Positions 9,805 to 18,060 of a DNA stretch of 64,000 nucleotides are shown here, in pieces. The position numbers were made by a program, and so were the translations under genes. Source of the DNA: Eudorina sp. 2006-703-Eu-15 (lineage: Eukaryota > Chlorophyta > Chlorophyceae > Chlamydomonadales > Volvocaceae). Numbering within the stretch: the first letter of the stretch is position 1; each line of letters begins with the position of its first letter. The stretch is from assembly GCA_003117195.1 (NCBI GenBank), contig BDSI01000127.1, positions 1 to 64,000 of the forward strand, read 5' to 3'. Under the pieces are notes generated by a model. It saw nothing but the letters and a program-made list of their open reading frames with translations. It did no database searches and was not told where the DNA came from.

Positions 9805-11286
9805 CTAAGCATCTTGTTGCATCGCCTCCCCCGTCAGACCATCCAGGTGCCTGTAACGATTCGCTTCAGCCCCCATTTGGTCGCGGCTGACGTCCCTACC
9901 CTCCCCGGCACCTCCTCGTCCACTACCACCGGCCTGGCTTTGCTCCTGGCCACGGCCGCCACTGCCTCCACTGCCACCGGCCCCGCCGCTACGATCGTGG
10001 TTTCTGGAGGTACCGCCGCTGCTCATCGTGGTCCAGCCCTCGGGATCCGTCACAGACTTCCTGCTCGCAAGACGCGGATCCCTCGAGGGAAAAGGCAGGA
10101 TCCTGTCCTGGTCCATCTTGTCCTTTGGCGCCGTGTACCTCATGCCGTACTCTGGTCCGGCCCATGGTGCTTTCGCCCCCTTGACCTTGCCCGCGCTAAG
10201 CTGAACCTCCGGCGGATCCTTGTTCTTGTTACGCTGCAGTTGCTGCGTTGTAGTCGCCTGTTGCTGCTGCTGCTGATTTCTGGGCGTAGTAGCGGCCTGG
10301 TGGTGCTGCTGATCTCTGGGCGGTGGCGGTGGCGGCGGTGGTGTGGGTTGGGCTGGTGGCGCCGTCGGCTGCGGTGGTGTCTCACGTTGCGCCGATGGTG
10401 AAGCGGACGCTGAGCCCGTCGTCGCCGCGGCCGGTGGAGGTGGCGGCGGTGGAGGTGGCGGCGGGGGTGGCGGTCCGCCGTTCTGCTGGTTGGCAACAGC
10501 AGCTGCAGCCACCGCAGCGAAGGAGGGCGACGTGGTTGCTGCTGCACGTGGCATGTGCGTAGTGGGACCCCGGTCATCTTCATCCCCGGGTGGAGGGCCT
10601 CCGATGTCCATATCGTCGTGGTCGCCTGCGCTGCCATCCTCACTGCTGGGGCCATCCCGGTATGGTTGCGCCGGCAACCCGGTCCGTGCCCTAAACCAGA
10701 GCTCGGCTCCAGAGCGCCAGCACGGAATGCCCTGCCGCTCCTTGATTTCTTTCCATTTATCCTGGAGCCGGGACCGTTCCCTCCTGCCAGCCGGTGTGAG
10801 CGCCTCGTCGAGCCGCAGCCCGTGCTGCTCACGGAGTTCCCTTGCCTTCTGCATCCACCGCTTACGATCCCTGTGGTCGATCTCGACGCGCCATACTACC
10901 CTATCCGGTGAAGGCCGGTCTGGCTTCATCAGCGGCCTAATGACGCTCATGGTGCTCCTGATGAGGCCCATCTCAAAGAGAAGCGCTACGATCGCGCCCT
11001 CTTGCGCATCAGCCTTCGAGATGAGAACAACAGCATCCAGATAGAAGTAGCCATTCGGAGCGATAAAGCCGTTTCCGTCCCAGCCGACCACGGCCGACTT
11101 GCTCTCCAGCTTCTGTACCCGAGAATCCAGATCTCTTAGCTCGACGTGGACCTTTTTGATCTCCTTCTGAACGAACGAGGTTTGGAGGCCTATCATCGCA
11201 GCTATGAAACCATTGGTTGGCGCCCCATCAGGGTCTTCCTGAGCCCTCTTCAGGTACTCTTCAGGTGTCGTAGCCATGATCAGCAA
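9805..11286 (-). CDS. LINE-B ORF1 protein
   Basis: A 493-codon frame. Residues about 30-65 form a short coiled coil (FVQKEIKKVHVELRDLDSRVQKLE pattern). A folded region follows to about residue 200, with GNGFIAPNGYFYLDAVV and basic segments like the RNA-binding domains of L1 ORF1 proteins. The C-terminal half is low-complexity: a run of 14 prolines, then Gln-rich, Ala-rich and Gly/Arg-rich tracts. The expected role is nucleic-acid chaperone and RNP packaging. The stop codon TAG is followed in the same frame, without an intervening ATG, by the endonuclease of ORF2 (GAA CAC GTG AGC...), so the two ORFs are separated by a single amber codon. Confidence 0.8.
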   Translation of the reverse strand: MLIMATTPEEYLKRAQEDPDGAPTNGFIAAMIGLQTSFVQKEIKKVHVELRDLDSRVQKLESKSAVVGWDGNGFIAPNGYFYLDAVVLISKADAQEGAIVALLFEMGLIRSTMSVIRPLMKPDRPSPDRVVWRVEIDHRDRKRWMQKARELREQHGLRLDEALTPAGRRERSRLQDKWKEIKERQGIPCWRSGAELWFRARTGLPAQPYRDGPSSEDGSAGDHDDMDIGGPPPGDEDDRGPTTHMPRAAATTSPSFAAVAAAAVANQQNGGPPPPPPPPPPPPPPAAATTGSASASPSAQRETPPQPTAPPAQPTPPPPPPPPRDQQHHQAATTPRNQQQQQQATTTQQLQRNKNKDPPEVQLSAGKVKGAKAPWAGPEYGMRYTAPKDKMDQDRILPFPSRDPRLASRKSVTDPEGWTTMSSGGTSRNHDRSGGAGGSGGSGGRGQEQSQAGGSGRGGAGEGRDVSRDQMGAEANRYRHLDGLTGEAMQQDA

Positions 11287-11411
11287 AGATGTAGAAGCTG
11301 CTTAAAACTAAATTCAGGTTGTTCGAAAGTTCACTGCAAGACTTGTCATTTGGCAACTATTAATGCTATGGAAGCATTGTGCTATTGTGGCTTATATTGT
11401 GCTATTGTGCT

Positions 11412-12686
11412 ATCTGGCATGGCACACAGTAGAATTCGGGTGCCTGAAGGGCAAAACTTATGTGGTCGCCTCATGTGTTGACAAGCTACGAACTTACAAC
11501 AACATCGAGTTTGGTACTCTATCGGCTGACTTCCGCTTTTGCTGTAACGAGCTGACGGCAAGATGCACCACAAATTTTGGCGAAGGAAGCGGCCTGACGA
11601 TGGACCATTTACACTGCAGAGAGCACCCACACCAGCAAAAAGCAAAGAAACAAGCGACACGTGTCGCCGCGCGCCCAGCCAGAAAACGAAGTCAGCGCCC
11701 CAGGGCGCACCAGGACGGCAACCCAACGGCACCGCCAAGAGCGAACGCCGCACCAAGACCGGCGAACAAGGCAAACGAAATCGAGCGGCGCGCGACGACG
11801 AGCGAGCGAGCACAGACAGCCACGCACGACCCGACGCACCGCCGCTGCCAGCCGCCGCCAGCACTGAGGAGGATGGTGACCATGGGCGGGGAGAACGAGC
11901 CAGGGGAGGCTCGGGCAACAAAGGGATGGAAAGTGGTCACTCACAGTGATGTGAGTGCTCTCTACTGTGAACAGCAGAATGCCTGAAACAGGAGAGAGTG
12001 CGAAACATATCGCTTCAGTCAGCCGTACTATGCCGTACCAAACCTTGCTCAGTTCCTACGATCACTACGTTCCTTTGGAACTAAGCTATTGGCAAAAAAC
12101 GAATAGGGGAGGTGTGTACATGGAGTGCAGACACTACTACAGCTCCGGACGGCTACACATGGATTTTGCACCCCAAAGATCTGGAGTGTCATATTCACCT
12201 AAAGGGATGGTAAATCCAGTATGAACGGAGGAAGGACGGAGGATGGGTGCACAGTCCATGGTAGGGGTTGATGAGGTGAGGCTCCTAAGAGCTTTCTTGG
12301 CCGGTTAGAACACCCGGTCGGGGTACGGGTCCACCATGTAACGGCTACAAAGTATGTACACTGTGAGAAGCTCAAATTGCAGCCCGTTTGGGGGCGGTCG
12401 CAGTGAAATTACAGCAGACTGTAAACCTTTCAACTGAAAACTGTCATGTCTCAACCCTTATCTTGATGGTAGACTTGTTACATAATTTACACCCAGGGCA
12501 CAGTAACCTATGTCACCAGGGTGGTGGACGGCTCTGGAAATTACTGGAATGCAGAATCCACTGAACCATGGTACAACATAGTGCCAATTAGCTCCATGCT
12601 TCAAAACCGAAGTGATGACAGAGCCGAAGTTGCTTGGTGCACCCATTGAAAGACTGCACTTTGTGTCCTGTGTCCTCAACTGTTTT
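11412..12686 (+). repeat. Repeat R, right arm of long inverted repeat
   Basis: This 1275-bp copy is inverted relative to 608-2187 plus 5686-5776. It lacks the LINE-A insertion and the 400-bp segment, so it shows the empty state of both. Its outer end meets a GC-rich palindrome (12688-12729) and the TG microsatellite. Its inner end meets the 5' side of LINE-B. Confidence 0.85.
11508..12200 (+). pseudogene. Unknown ORF of repeat R (right copy), frameshifted
   Basis: The right copy encodes the same protein as the left copy from IEFGTLSADFRFCC to VSALYCEQQNA (11508-11986). A one-base difference then gives a stop (AATGCCTGA here, AATGCTGAA in the left copy). The conserved tail (TGESAKHIASVSRT to SSGRLHMDFAP) continues in the next frame. 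A second indel follows near 12170. Conservation of both halves between copies suggests that the family once encoded a real protein; no known domain is recognised. Confidence 0.5.
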
Positions 12687-12687
12687 T

Positions 12688-12729
12688 GGGCGGGGCCCCA
12701 GCGCGAAGCGCATTCGGGGGGCCCCGCCC
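12688..12729. other. GC-rich 12-bp-arm palindrome
   Basis: GGGCGGGGCCCC at 12688-12699 is the exact inverse of GGGGCCCCGCCC at 12718-12729, and the loop holds a smaller stem (GCGC, loop GAA, GCGC). It lies between the end of repeat R and the TG microsatellite. Similar GGGGCCCCGCC strings occur at 14100-14111 and 36213-36223, each followed by a T-run, GGCT and GAAGC. Confidence 0.6.
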
Positions 12730-12747
12730 CCTAGGATTGCCCATGTC

Positions 12748-13212
<465 letters not shown>

Positions 13213-14130
13213 GCATGCGCCGTGCGTGGGTAACGGCAAAACGTTCATTATCCGCTAAACTAATTCGCAATGTTTGTCATATTAATTGTCCTCTATTGCA
13301 AGCTTGAGGTATTCTTGGTTTGGCTGAAAAAAATTCTTTGCGCACAAACGGTCAAAGTAAAGCTCCACGGTCTCCATGGACCCGAGTCAACATCCACCCA
13401 ACGCCTCTCGCGCTCATGTTTGTTGCAACAGGTGCCGCGTGATGAATACTTGGATTAGGAATGGGCGGCGCGTGCTAAATTGAACTTCGATAGTGTTCTG
13501 ATGTTTGAACATCAAGATACCACCAACATCAAAATTTGCCTTTCTGTCTTGCTAGATGAATACAAATCAACAATATGTATTGAACCAAAGTTTCAAGATG
13601 CAAAGGGATAGCGTACCGAGTGCCAACGAGTTCTCCAGTTCCGATGGCCCAAAGTCCGGGTCTCACCGCGGCTTTTTCGCACCCTGTTTTTTTGCCTTAC
13701 ATTTGCTATGTAACTATTGATAGCAAACTTTAGAGGTTCACGTCTGCTGCGGGCGTGCAACTGAAGGGTTGCATGCCTGCCGACGGACCAAACAACTACA
13801 GTTTAACGGCAAAACAAGCATGCTTCAAGCTTGCTTTGTGATCATCTGCTTGACAGACGGATGTGGTAGTGCACTATGGCACTATCGTTACCATAGTGCC
13901 GATATGATGACCGCCGTCGCCGGCGGCGCGTACTGCAGGATGGTTTCGGGGCTGCCGACGTGTTTGGGCTTGGTGAATCTATGCACGCCGATCCTCCTTC
14001 AACATCAACGACACCCCCAATGGCAACGTTTCACTCTCTCACACTGTTGCGCGGTAATAGAGTTTTCTTTCTAAAGCAAGCGGCCTGTACGGATTATAGG
14101 GGGCCCCGCCCTTTTCCGGCTTCGAGGAAG
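13213..14130. other. No gene seen; two palindromes
   Basis: No protein or RNA gene is recognisable. Two perfect inverted repeats stand out: TGATGTT/AACATCA at 13499-13514 (2-base loop) and GGCACTAT/ATAGTGCC at 13878-13900 (7-base loop). Confidence 0.5.
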
Positions 14131-14414
14131 CAGGCAGGCGTTAGATGAGGCAGGCGTTAGAGCAAAACCTGACCAAAACCTAAACAAAGTAGATGTGTGC
14201 TTGTGCAAACCCCTAAATCCCCAATCATGCACCTCAACATAGGATATAAAGTGTGCCTTGTTACATGAGTGAATGTCATGTATCGTTATACCCACACACG
14301 TATAAAACTTGATATACATATGTAATACAATTAAACACTCTTCGCCCAATGTGGGGCTCGAACCCACGACCACAAGGTTAAGAGCCTTGCGCTCTACCGC
14401 TGAGCTAACCGGGC
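14131..14414 (-). repeat. tRNA-Lys-headed SINE, copy 2
   Basis: The best-preserved copy. A complete tRNA-Lys head (14414-14343) is followed on the minus strand by the same 200-bp tail as copies 1 and 3. It ends in CTAACGCCTGCCTCAT plus a second partial unit (CTAACGCCTGCCTGC), a short tandem 3' repeat like those that terminate many SINEs. Beyond it lies the GGGGCCCCGCC motif at 14100. Confidence 0.75.
14343..14414 (-). tRNA. tRNA-Lys (CTT)
   Basis: A 72-nt fold on the minus strand: acceptor GCCCGGT with ATTGGGC (two G-T wobbles) and discriminator G; D arm GCTC/GAGC; anticodon stem CAAGG/CCTTG with loop CTCTTAA, anticodon CTT; T arm GTGGG/CCCAC. All elements are intact, so it could be a genuine tRNA gene. 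Because its downstream 200 bp recur with decayed heads elsewhere, it may equally be a young SINE head. Confidence 0.82.
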
Positions 14415-14516
14415 TTGACTGTAAGGGAGAAGTTCCAAAACTCATACGTAACAACCGCACGAGTCATCTTAGTGTTTGTAATAGATGGCCGAGATGTCAG
14501 GTGTATGCATTGCAGA

Positions 14517-14588
14517 GTCCTCATCGTATAGTGGTTAGTACATCACGTTGTGGCCGTGACGACCCCGGCTCGAATCCGGGTGAGGACA
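14517..14588 (+). tRNA. tRNA-His (GTG)
   Basis: A 72-nt fold: acceptor GTCCTCA pairs perfectly with TGAGGAC, discriminator A; anticodon stem TCACG/CGTGA with loop TTGTGGC, anticodon GTG; T stem CCCGG/CCGGG. The segment TCGTATAGTGGTTAGTAC is the usual eukaryotic tRNA-His D-arm sequence. There is no intron. Downstream, 8-bp arms CCGTATGG/CCATACGG enclose a smaller GCAGT/ACTGC hairpin. Confidence 0.93.
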
Positions 14589-14757
14589 TAAGTTACCCGT
14601 ATGGCAGTGAAAGTAACTGCAATGTCCAGGTTATCGTTCCATACGGAAACTGCGTAGCTGCAACTGGAATGCAACCTCTCATATGCGTGCATAAGTGTTC
14701 AAAAGTATTCGAGCATTGAATATGGTGTCGATATTTTATGTCATCTTGATATCTCAA

Positions 14758-14830
14758 TTCACTATAGTCTAGGCGGTTAGGATACGAGATTCTCACTCTC
14801 GAGACCCGGGTTCGATTCCCGGTAATGAAA
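14758..14830 (+). tRNA. tRNA-Glu (CTC)
   Basis: A 73-nt fold: acceptor TTCACTA with TAATGAA has one C-A mismatch, discriminator A; anticodon stem CGAGA/TCTCG with loop TTCTCAC, anticodon CTC; T stem CCGGG/CCCGG. The D-arm string GCGGTTAGGATA is typical of tRNA-Glu. It lies in the same orientation between tRNA-His and tRNA-Asp, so the three form a small cluster. Confidence 0.87.
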
Positions 14831-14849
14831 GTATAGATTGATGAGCATT

Positions 14850-14931
14850 GTCGCTGTAGTATAGTGGTCAATATCCCTGCCTGTCAATAATAAGAACGCG
14901 GGAGGCCGGGGTTCGATTCTCCGCAGCGGCG
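14850..14931 (+). tRNA. tRNA-Asp (GTC) with 10-nt intron
   Basis: Acceptor GTCGCTG pairs with CAGCGGC (one T-G wobble), discriminator G. The anticodon loop is CTGTCA followed by the intron ATAATAAGAA (14887-14896) and then C, exactly the canonical site one base 3' of the anticodon. The anticodon stem is CCTGC/GCGGG and the T arm is CGGGG/CTCCG. The same tRNA with an equivalent intron heads the copy at 6463-6542. It may be a real gene or the head of the SINE annotated with it. Confidence 0.85.
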
Positions 14932-14981
14932 GATCATGGACTATGTTTGCCATGCATGAAGGAACAAAAAAAATAGTACAT
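14850..14981 (+). repeat. tRNA-Asp-headed SINE, copy B
   Basis: The bases after the tRNA (CATGGACTATGTTTGCCATG, then an A-rich stretch to ATAGTAC) match those after the tRNA-Asp-like head at 6415-6542 with a few substitutions. Both copies keep the tRNA intron, which implies copying from an unspliced Pol III transcript. Two copies are few evidence; duplication of a tRNA gene with its flank is the alternative. Confidence 0.6.
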
Positions 14982-15270
14982 AAAGTACTACGTATATTGG
15001 TGGTAGTAAGAACTACCGATTGTTGAGTCTCAGTGTGCATATAAGCACCAGCTCCGCGCCCAGTAGCGATTTCCGTACCGTACATGGGACGACGGGTCAG
15101 TAGACCAACGGCGTAGCCGTTAGTCGAACTCGACAACCGGAGTCAGTCAGAACAGCTACCAGGACTAGTTGTCCTAATTGTAAACAGATTTACAATTACC
15201 GTCAGAAATAACAGTTATTCGGCAGCCCGAATACAGGTTCGTAACTCGGTTACGAGAACAGTTAGGAACT
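14974..15270. repeat. Array of consecutive short palindromes
   Basis: At least nine perfect inverted repeats with tiny loops tile this stretch. Those with arms of six or more bases are 14974-14990 (6-bp arms, 5-base loop), 15002-15017 (6, 4), 15107-15121 (6, 3), 15175-15198 (10, 4), 15207-15219 (6, 1), 15217-15232 (6, 4) and 15239-15255 (7, 3). Shorter ones lie at 15035-15048, 15095-15106, 15123-15134, 15161-15175 and 15260-15270. The stems are all different in sequence. The array lies between the tRNA-Asp and the 3' end of the giant LINE and may be its 3' untranslated region. Confidence 0.75.
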
Positions 15271-18060
15271 CACAGCGAAGTCCCAGAATGACAGAACAGT
15301 AAAACACCAAAGAGAAATAATAATAATGAGTGTGGGTATGAACATTATGTCAGGTCGGAGGCGTCGGATCTCCTCTTCAGTCAGATGCGGCAGCATCCAC
15401 TTGGGTACCCGCGTGCTACTGCAGAACGGTGGGATATCCTCTGCCTTGCCAGCGTCCATAACCATGAAACCGCCTCCGTAGCGGCCCCTGTTGAGGCAAT
15501 CCGCAATAATGCGTGTCGCCTGGTTGTGCCGGTTGATGTACATGCCTTTAAACGTCGCGTGCTGGCAGCCTCCAAGTATGTGGGCTCCGGAGTCCGTTGT
15601 GGGGCCCGACGGGTTGCAATTGCGGCAGACCGGGCAGTGGCCATCCCCGCCGCGACCGTACAATTTCTTCAGCTTCGCATTATACAAGAGTCCGTACCGT
15701 GCCTTCAGCACTTGGATTTTTAGCCAATGACTAGTGTGAGAGCTGTTCAAGTAGGCGTTGCTGCATTTAGAGTCTAGCTTTGTCGACGCGTCGCGCCATT
15801 TTTCAGTTAGGGTCGTGTCGGTTGTATATCCCGCGAACGTTTTCTTTTGGAGACCTTTGAGGATGCCCCTATTAAGGTCATTGATATATAGTCCTGTATC
15901 TTTTTGTCGTAGCCAGACCAGCTTATCGTACGGGGCGTTATCTGCGGCCTCAATTACGGTTGGCTCGGCATTACCATGTGCTACCGCAGTTGCGCCTTCA
16001 TCGGCCTTATCGTTACCATGAATACCAGTATGTGATTTTACCTTTATGAAATGGACAGTCGTGTTTTGTTGGGTGCAGTCGTACAGCATCTCAACAATTT
16101 CCATAAGCAAGGCTTTATGTTTGGAAATATGCAATTTATTGGGTTCATTGATGGCTCTTTTTATGAGATCCAGTGATGCTTGTGAGTCAGTTGCTATGGT
16201 TAATGCGCGACTCGTGGTTTTGTGCTGCGCGATGGCCGCACGTATAGCCGACAACTCAGCCCGCTGGATTGTATTTGTACACCCTTCCCCGGCCGGGTCT
16301 ACATGTAAGGTTTCCCCGGTAAGTTCGCAGTATGCTGCCGCACCAAGTCTGTTCGGGCCGTCGCCTGCGAGCGGTTTGACGCAACTACCATCAGTCCAAA
16401 TTATAGTATGCAATGGGATACGTAGAGGCATGGTGCCCGGGAACGCTTCCGCGAGCTCCCGCCGGAGCTCCTGTGCCTCTCGTCGGGGCACTTGTACTGT
16501 GGGCCTGGGCCTGGGCGTTGCCGAGTCGTTCATTCGTCGCATGGTCTGGGCAACCTTGCACGGGTAGGGTCGTTGGGTATGGCGACAGTGTTCCTCGCTG
16601 TCGTGCTTGCGTAGGTGTTTCTTAGGTAGGCCGAAGGCCTCCGCGTCTTGGAGTTTCTGGAGGAGCGCCTTCATCGAGCGGGCATTCAGCCCACGCAGAG
16701 CTGTGTCGTTGGCAATGACGAAAATGTCCAAGCCCCCTTTGTACCCAGGGGTCAGGGTATCGGTGCCAACGCCTCCGGTGAGTGAGCACGTCAGACCGCG
16801 GCTGATCCGGCCGAGGTAAAACATGTAAGGGGTATCCAGAAGCGAGGTGTGGGCCCCGCTTTTGGTGTGAGGGGCAACGAGCAGTGTAGCTGTGGGTGCT
16901 GCGGACGCTGTGGTGTGCATCGCGCCAGCAACCGCCCACATTGCTGCCTTCTTGACACTGACGGGGTCAGGGTCTGGATGCGCAATTGAGAGCCCTGTGA
17001 ATGGTTGGGAATAGGCGTCCACGTTGGCCCCGAACAGTTGATCTTCTGCATGTACACTGAAGTAGCATTCAATTTCTTCGGCACTGTTCAGTGGTGATGA
17101 GAACCGCTCCGCGACAGGGCCGGAGTCTAGGTCCTGCAAGGCTTTAATGAGTACGCACCGCAGGTGTTCGTTAATAGTGGCCTGCGATCTTGGTGGGCCT
17201 TTGACCGCTCGACCGTTGGGGTCTCTGCTGTACCTCAGGAGGAGCCGCGCGACGTCTTCAGCAAAGCCGCCCTGGGCCGCGAGGCTTCGGTGGACCTCGG
17301 GGTAGGCCGTCGATGCGTGGTGATAGCGCTTTCGCAGGGTATCAAGGCGTTGCATGCTGAGTGTCCCCACACATTTCCCTCTTGGGTCATAGACGAAGGC
17401 CGTTGCGTCGTCGGTCATATTGCCATCAGCTGTGCGCCGGCCCAGCTGTATCTGGTACCGCCCCGTGGGTTGCGTGTCCGTGTACGGGTTACACGGCGAA
17501 GCCTCAAAGGTAGTGTTCGCGCGGATGAGTCGTGCGCGGTGTGCGTGGTCCAGGGGTGGCTGGTCCCATCGGCCTTGCCTCTGCTGGTTCGTGAGGGCGG
17601 TGTCGCGGGGCTTGGTGTACACCAATCGGGGAGCCGCGCTGCGCAGCTGTTTCTGCTTAAACCTAGCCAGGGCGTCTGGTCCGCTCGGCAGCCTCTCCAG
17701 ATGTGCCGCGGGGATGTCTGACGGTTCCCACACCGCCCGTCGGAAGTAACGGTCCATCCGGGTGCCGTAGAGCCCCTTCACCGGCAGGAGCTGTTTCGGC
17801 ACGTACCCCATGCTTTTGTACGCGTCGACAACTGACATCGGGATGATTGTGTCGTTCCATCGGACTGTGTAGTACCGTTCATGTGTCACTGCTGATTTGC
17901 CCGTCCCGACTTTCTGCTTCTTGGAGGATCTCGCGCTTGTGGGTGCGACTCGTTTAGTGATGGGGCCCGCGAGGACCTCGGCGATGTCCTCCGCTTCATT
18001 GTACAGGTCGTATACTAATTGCTGCTGTCCCGTGGTGTCCTCGGCTTTGCCCTTTCCAGA
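15262..18060 (-). CDS. Giant LINE polyprotein, part C: RNase H and truncated RLE
   Basis: Open from about 18060 (AEDTTGQQQLVYDLYNEAED). A long unassigned region precedes an RNase H domain at about 16390-15990 with all four acidic positions: IIWTDGSC, IQRAELSAI, IATDSQASL and GIHGNDKADE. RNase H removes the RNA strand of the hybrid. Next come the zinc knuckle CPVC...H...C (about 15630-15570) and RHNQATRIIADCL. The frame then reaches RRLRPDIMFIPT (about 15360), which resembles the first catalytic Arg/Pro-Asp of an RLE nuclease. After this the sequence turns into a hydrophobic, T-rich run and stops, so the rest of the RLE is missing. Confidence 0.82.
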   Translation of the reverse strand, partial: SGKGKAEDTTGQQQLVYDLYNEAEDIAEVLAGPITKRVAPTSARSSKKQKVGTGKSAVTHERYYTVRWNDTIIPMSVVDAYKSMGYVPKQLLPVKGLYGTRMDRYFRRAVWEPSDIPAAHLERLPSGPDALARFKQKQLRSAAPRLVYTKPRDTALTNQQRQGRWDQPPLDHAHRARLIRANTTFEASPCNPYTDTQPTGRYQIQLGRRTADGNMTDDATAFVYDPRGKCVGTLSMQRLDTLRKRYHHASTAYPEVHRSLAAQGGFAEDVARLLLRYSRDPNGRAVKGPPRSQATINEHLRCVLIKALQDLDSGPVAERFSSPLNSAEEIECYFSVHAEDQLFGANVDAYSQPFTGLSIAHPDPDPVSVKKAAMWAVAGAMHTTASAAPTATLLVAPHTKSGAHTSLLDTPYMFYLGRISRGLTCSLTGGVGTDTLTPGYKGGLDIFVIANDTALRGLNARSMKALLQKLQDAEAFGLPKKHLRKHDSEEHCRHTQRPYPCKVAQTMRRMNDSATPRPRPTVQVPRREAQELRRELAEAFPGTMPLRIPLHTIIWTDGSCVKPLAGDGPNRLGAAAYCELTGETLHVDPAGEGCTNTIQRAELSAIRAAIAQHKTTSRALTIATDSQASLDLIKRAINEPNKLHISKHKALLMEIVEMLYDCTQQNTTVHFIKVKSHTGIHGNDKADEGATAVAHGNAEPTVIEAADNAPYDKLVWLRQKDTGLYINDLNRGILKGLQKKTFAGYTTDTTLTEKWRDASTKLDSKCSNAYLNSSHTSHWLKIQVLKARYGLLYNAKLKKLYGRGGDGHCPVCRNCNPSGPTTDSGAHILGGCQHATFKGMYINRHNQATRIIADCLNRGRYGGGFMVMDAGKAEDIPPFCSSTRVPKWMLPHLTEEEIRRLRPDIMFIPTLIIIISLWCFTVLSFWDFAVSS

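Larger units (their letters stand above)
6543..11290 (-). mobile_element. LINE-B, L1-like non-LTR retrotransposon
   Basis: A nearly full-length leftward LINE with ORF1 (11286-9805) and an APE-RT ORF2 (from 9804 down to 6543). The 3' end of ORF2 and the 3' untranslated region are missing: the frame runs straight into the tRNA-Asp SINE at 6542. The stretch 11291-11411 upstream of ORF1 may be its 5' untranslated region. The domain order coiled-coil ORF1, apurinic-type endonuclease, reverse transcriptase is that of the L1-type elements common in green algae. ORF2 contains one frameshift, so this copy is dead. Confidence 0.88.

Noticed and set aside
10343..11044. Plus-strand 233-residue frame with a Gly run
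   Set aside because: It is antisense to the proline-rich tract of LINE-B ORF1.
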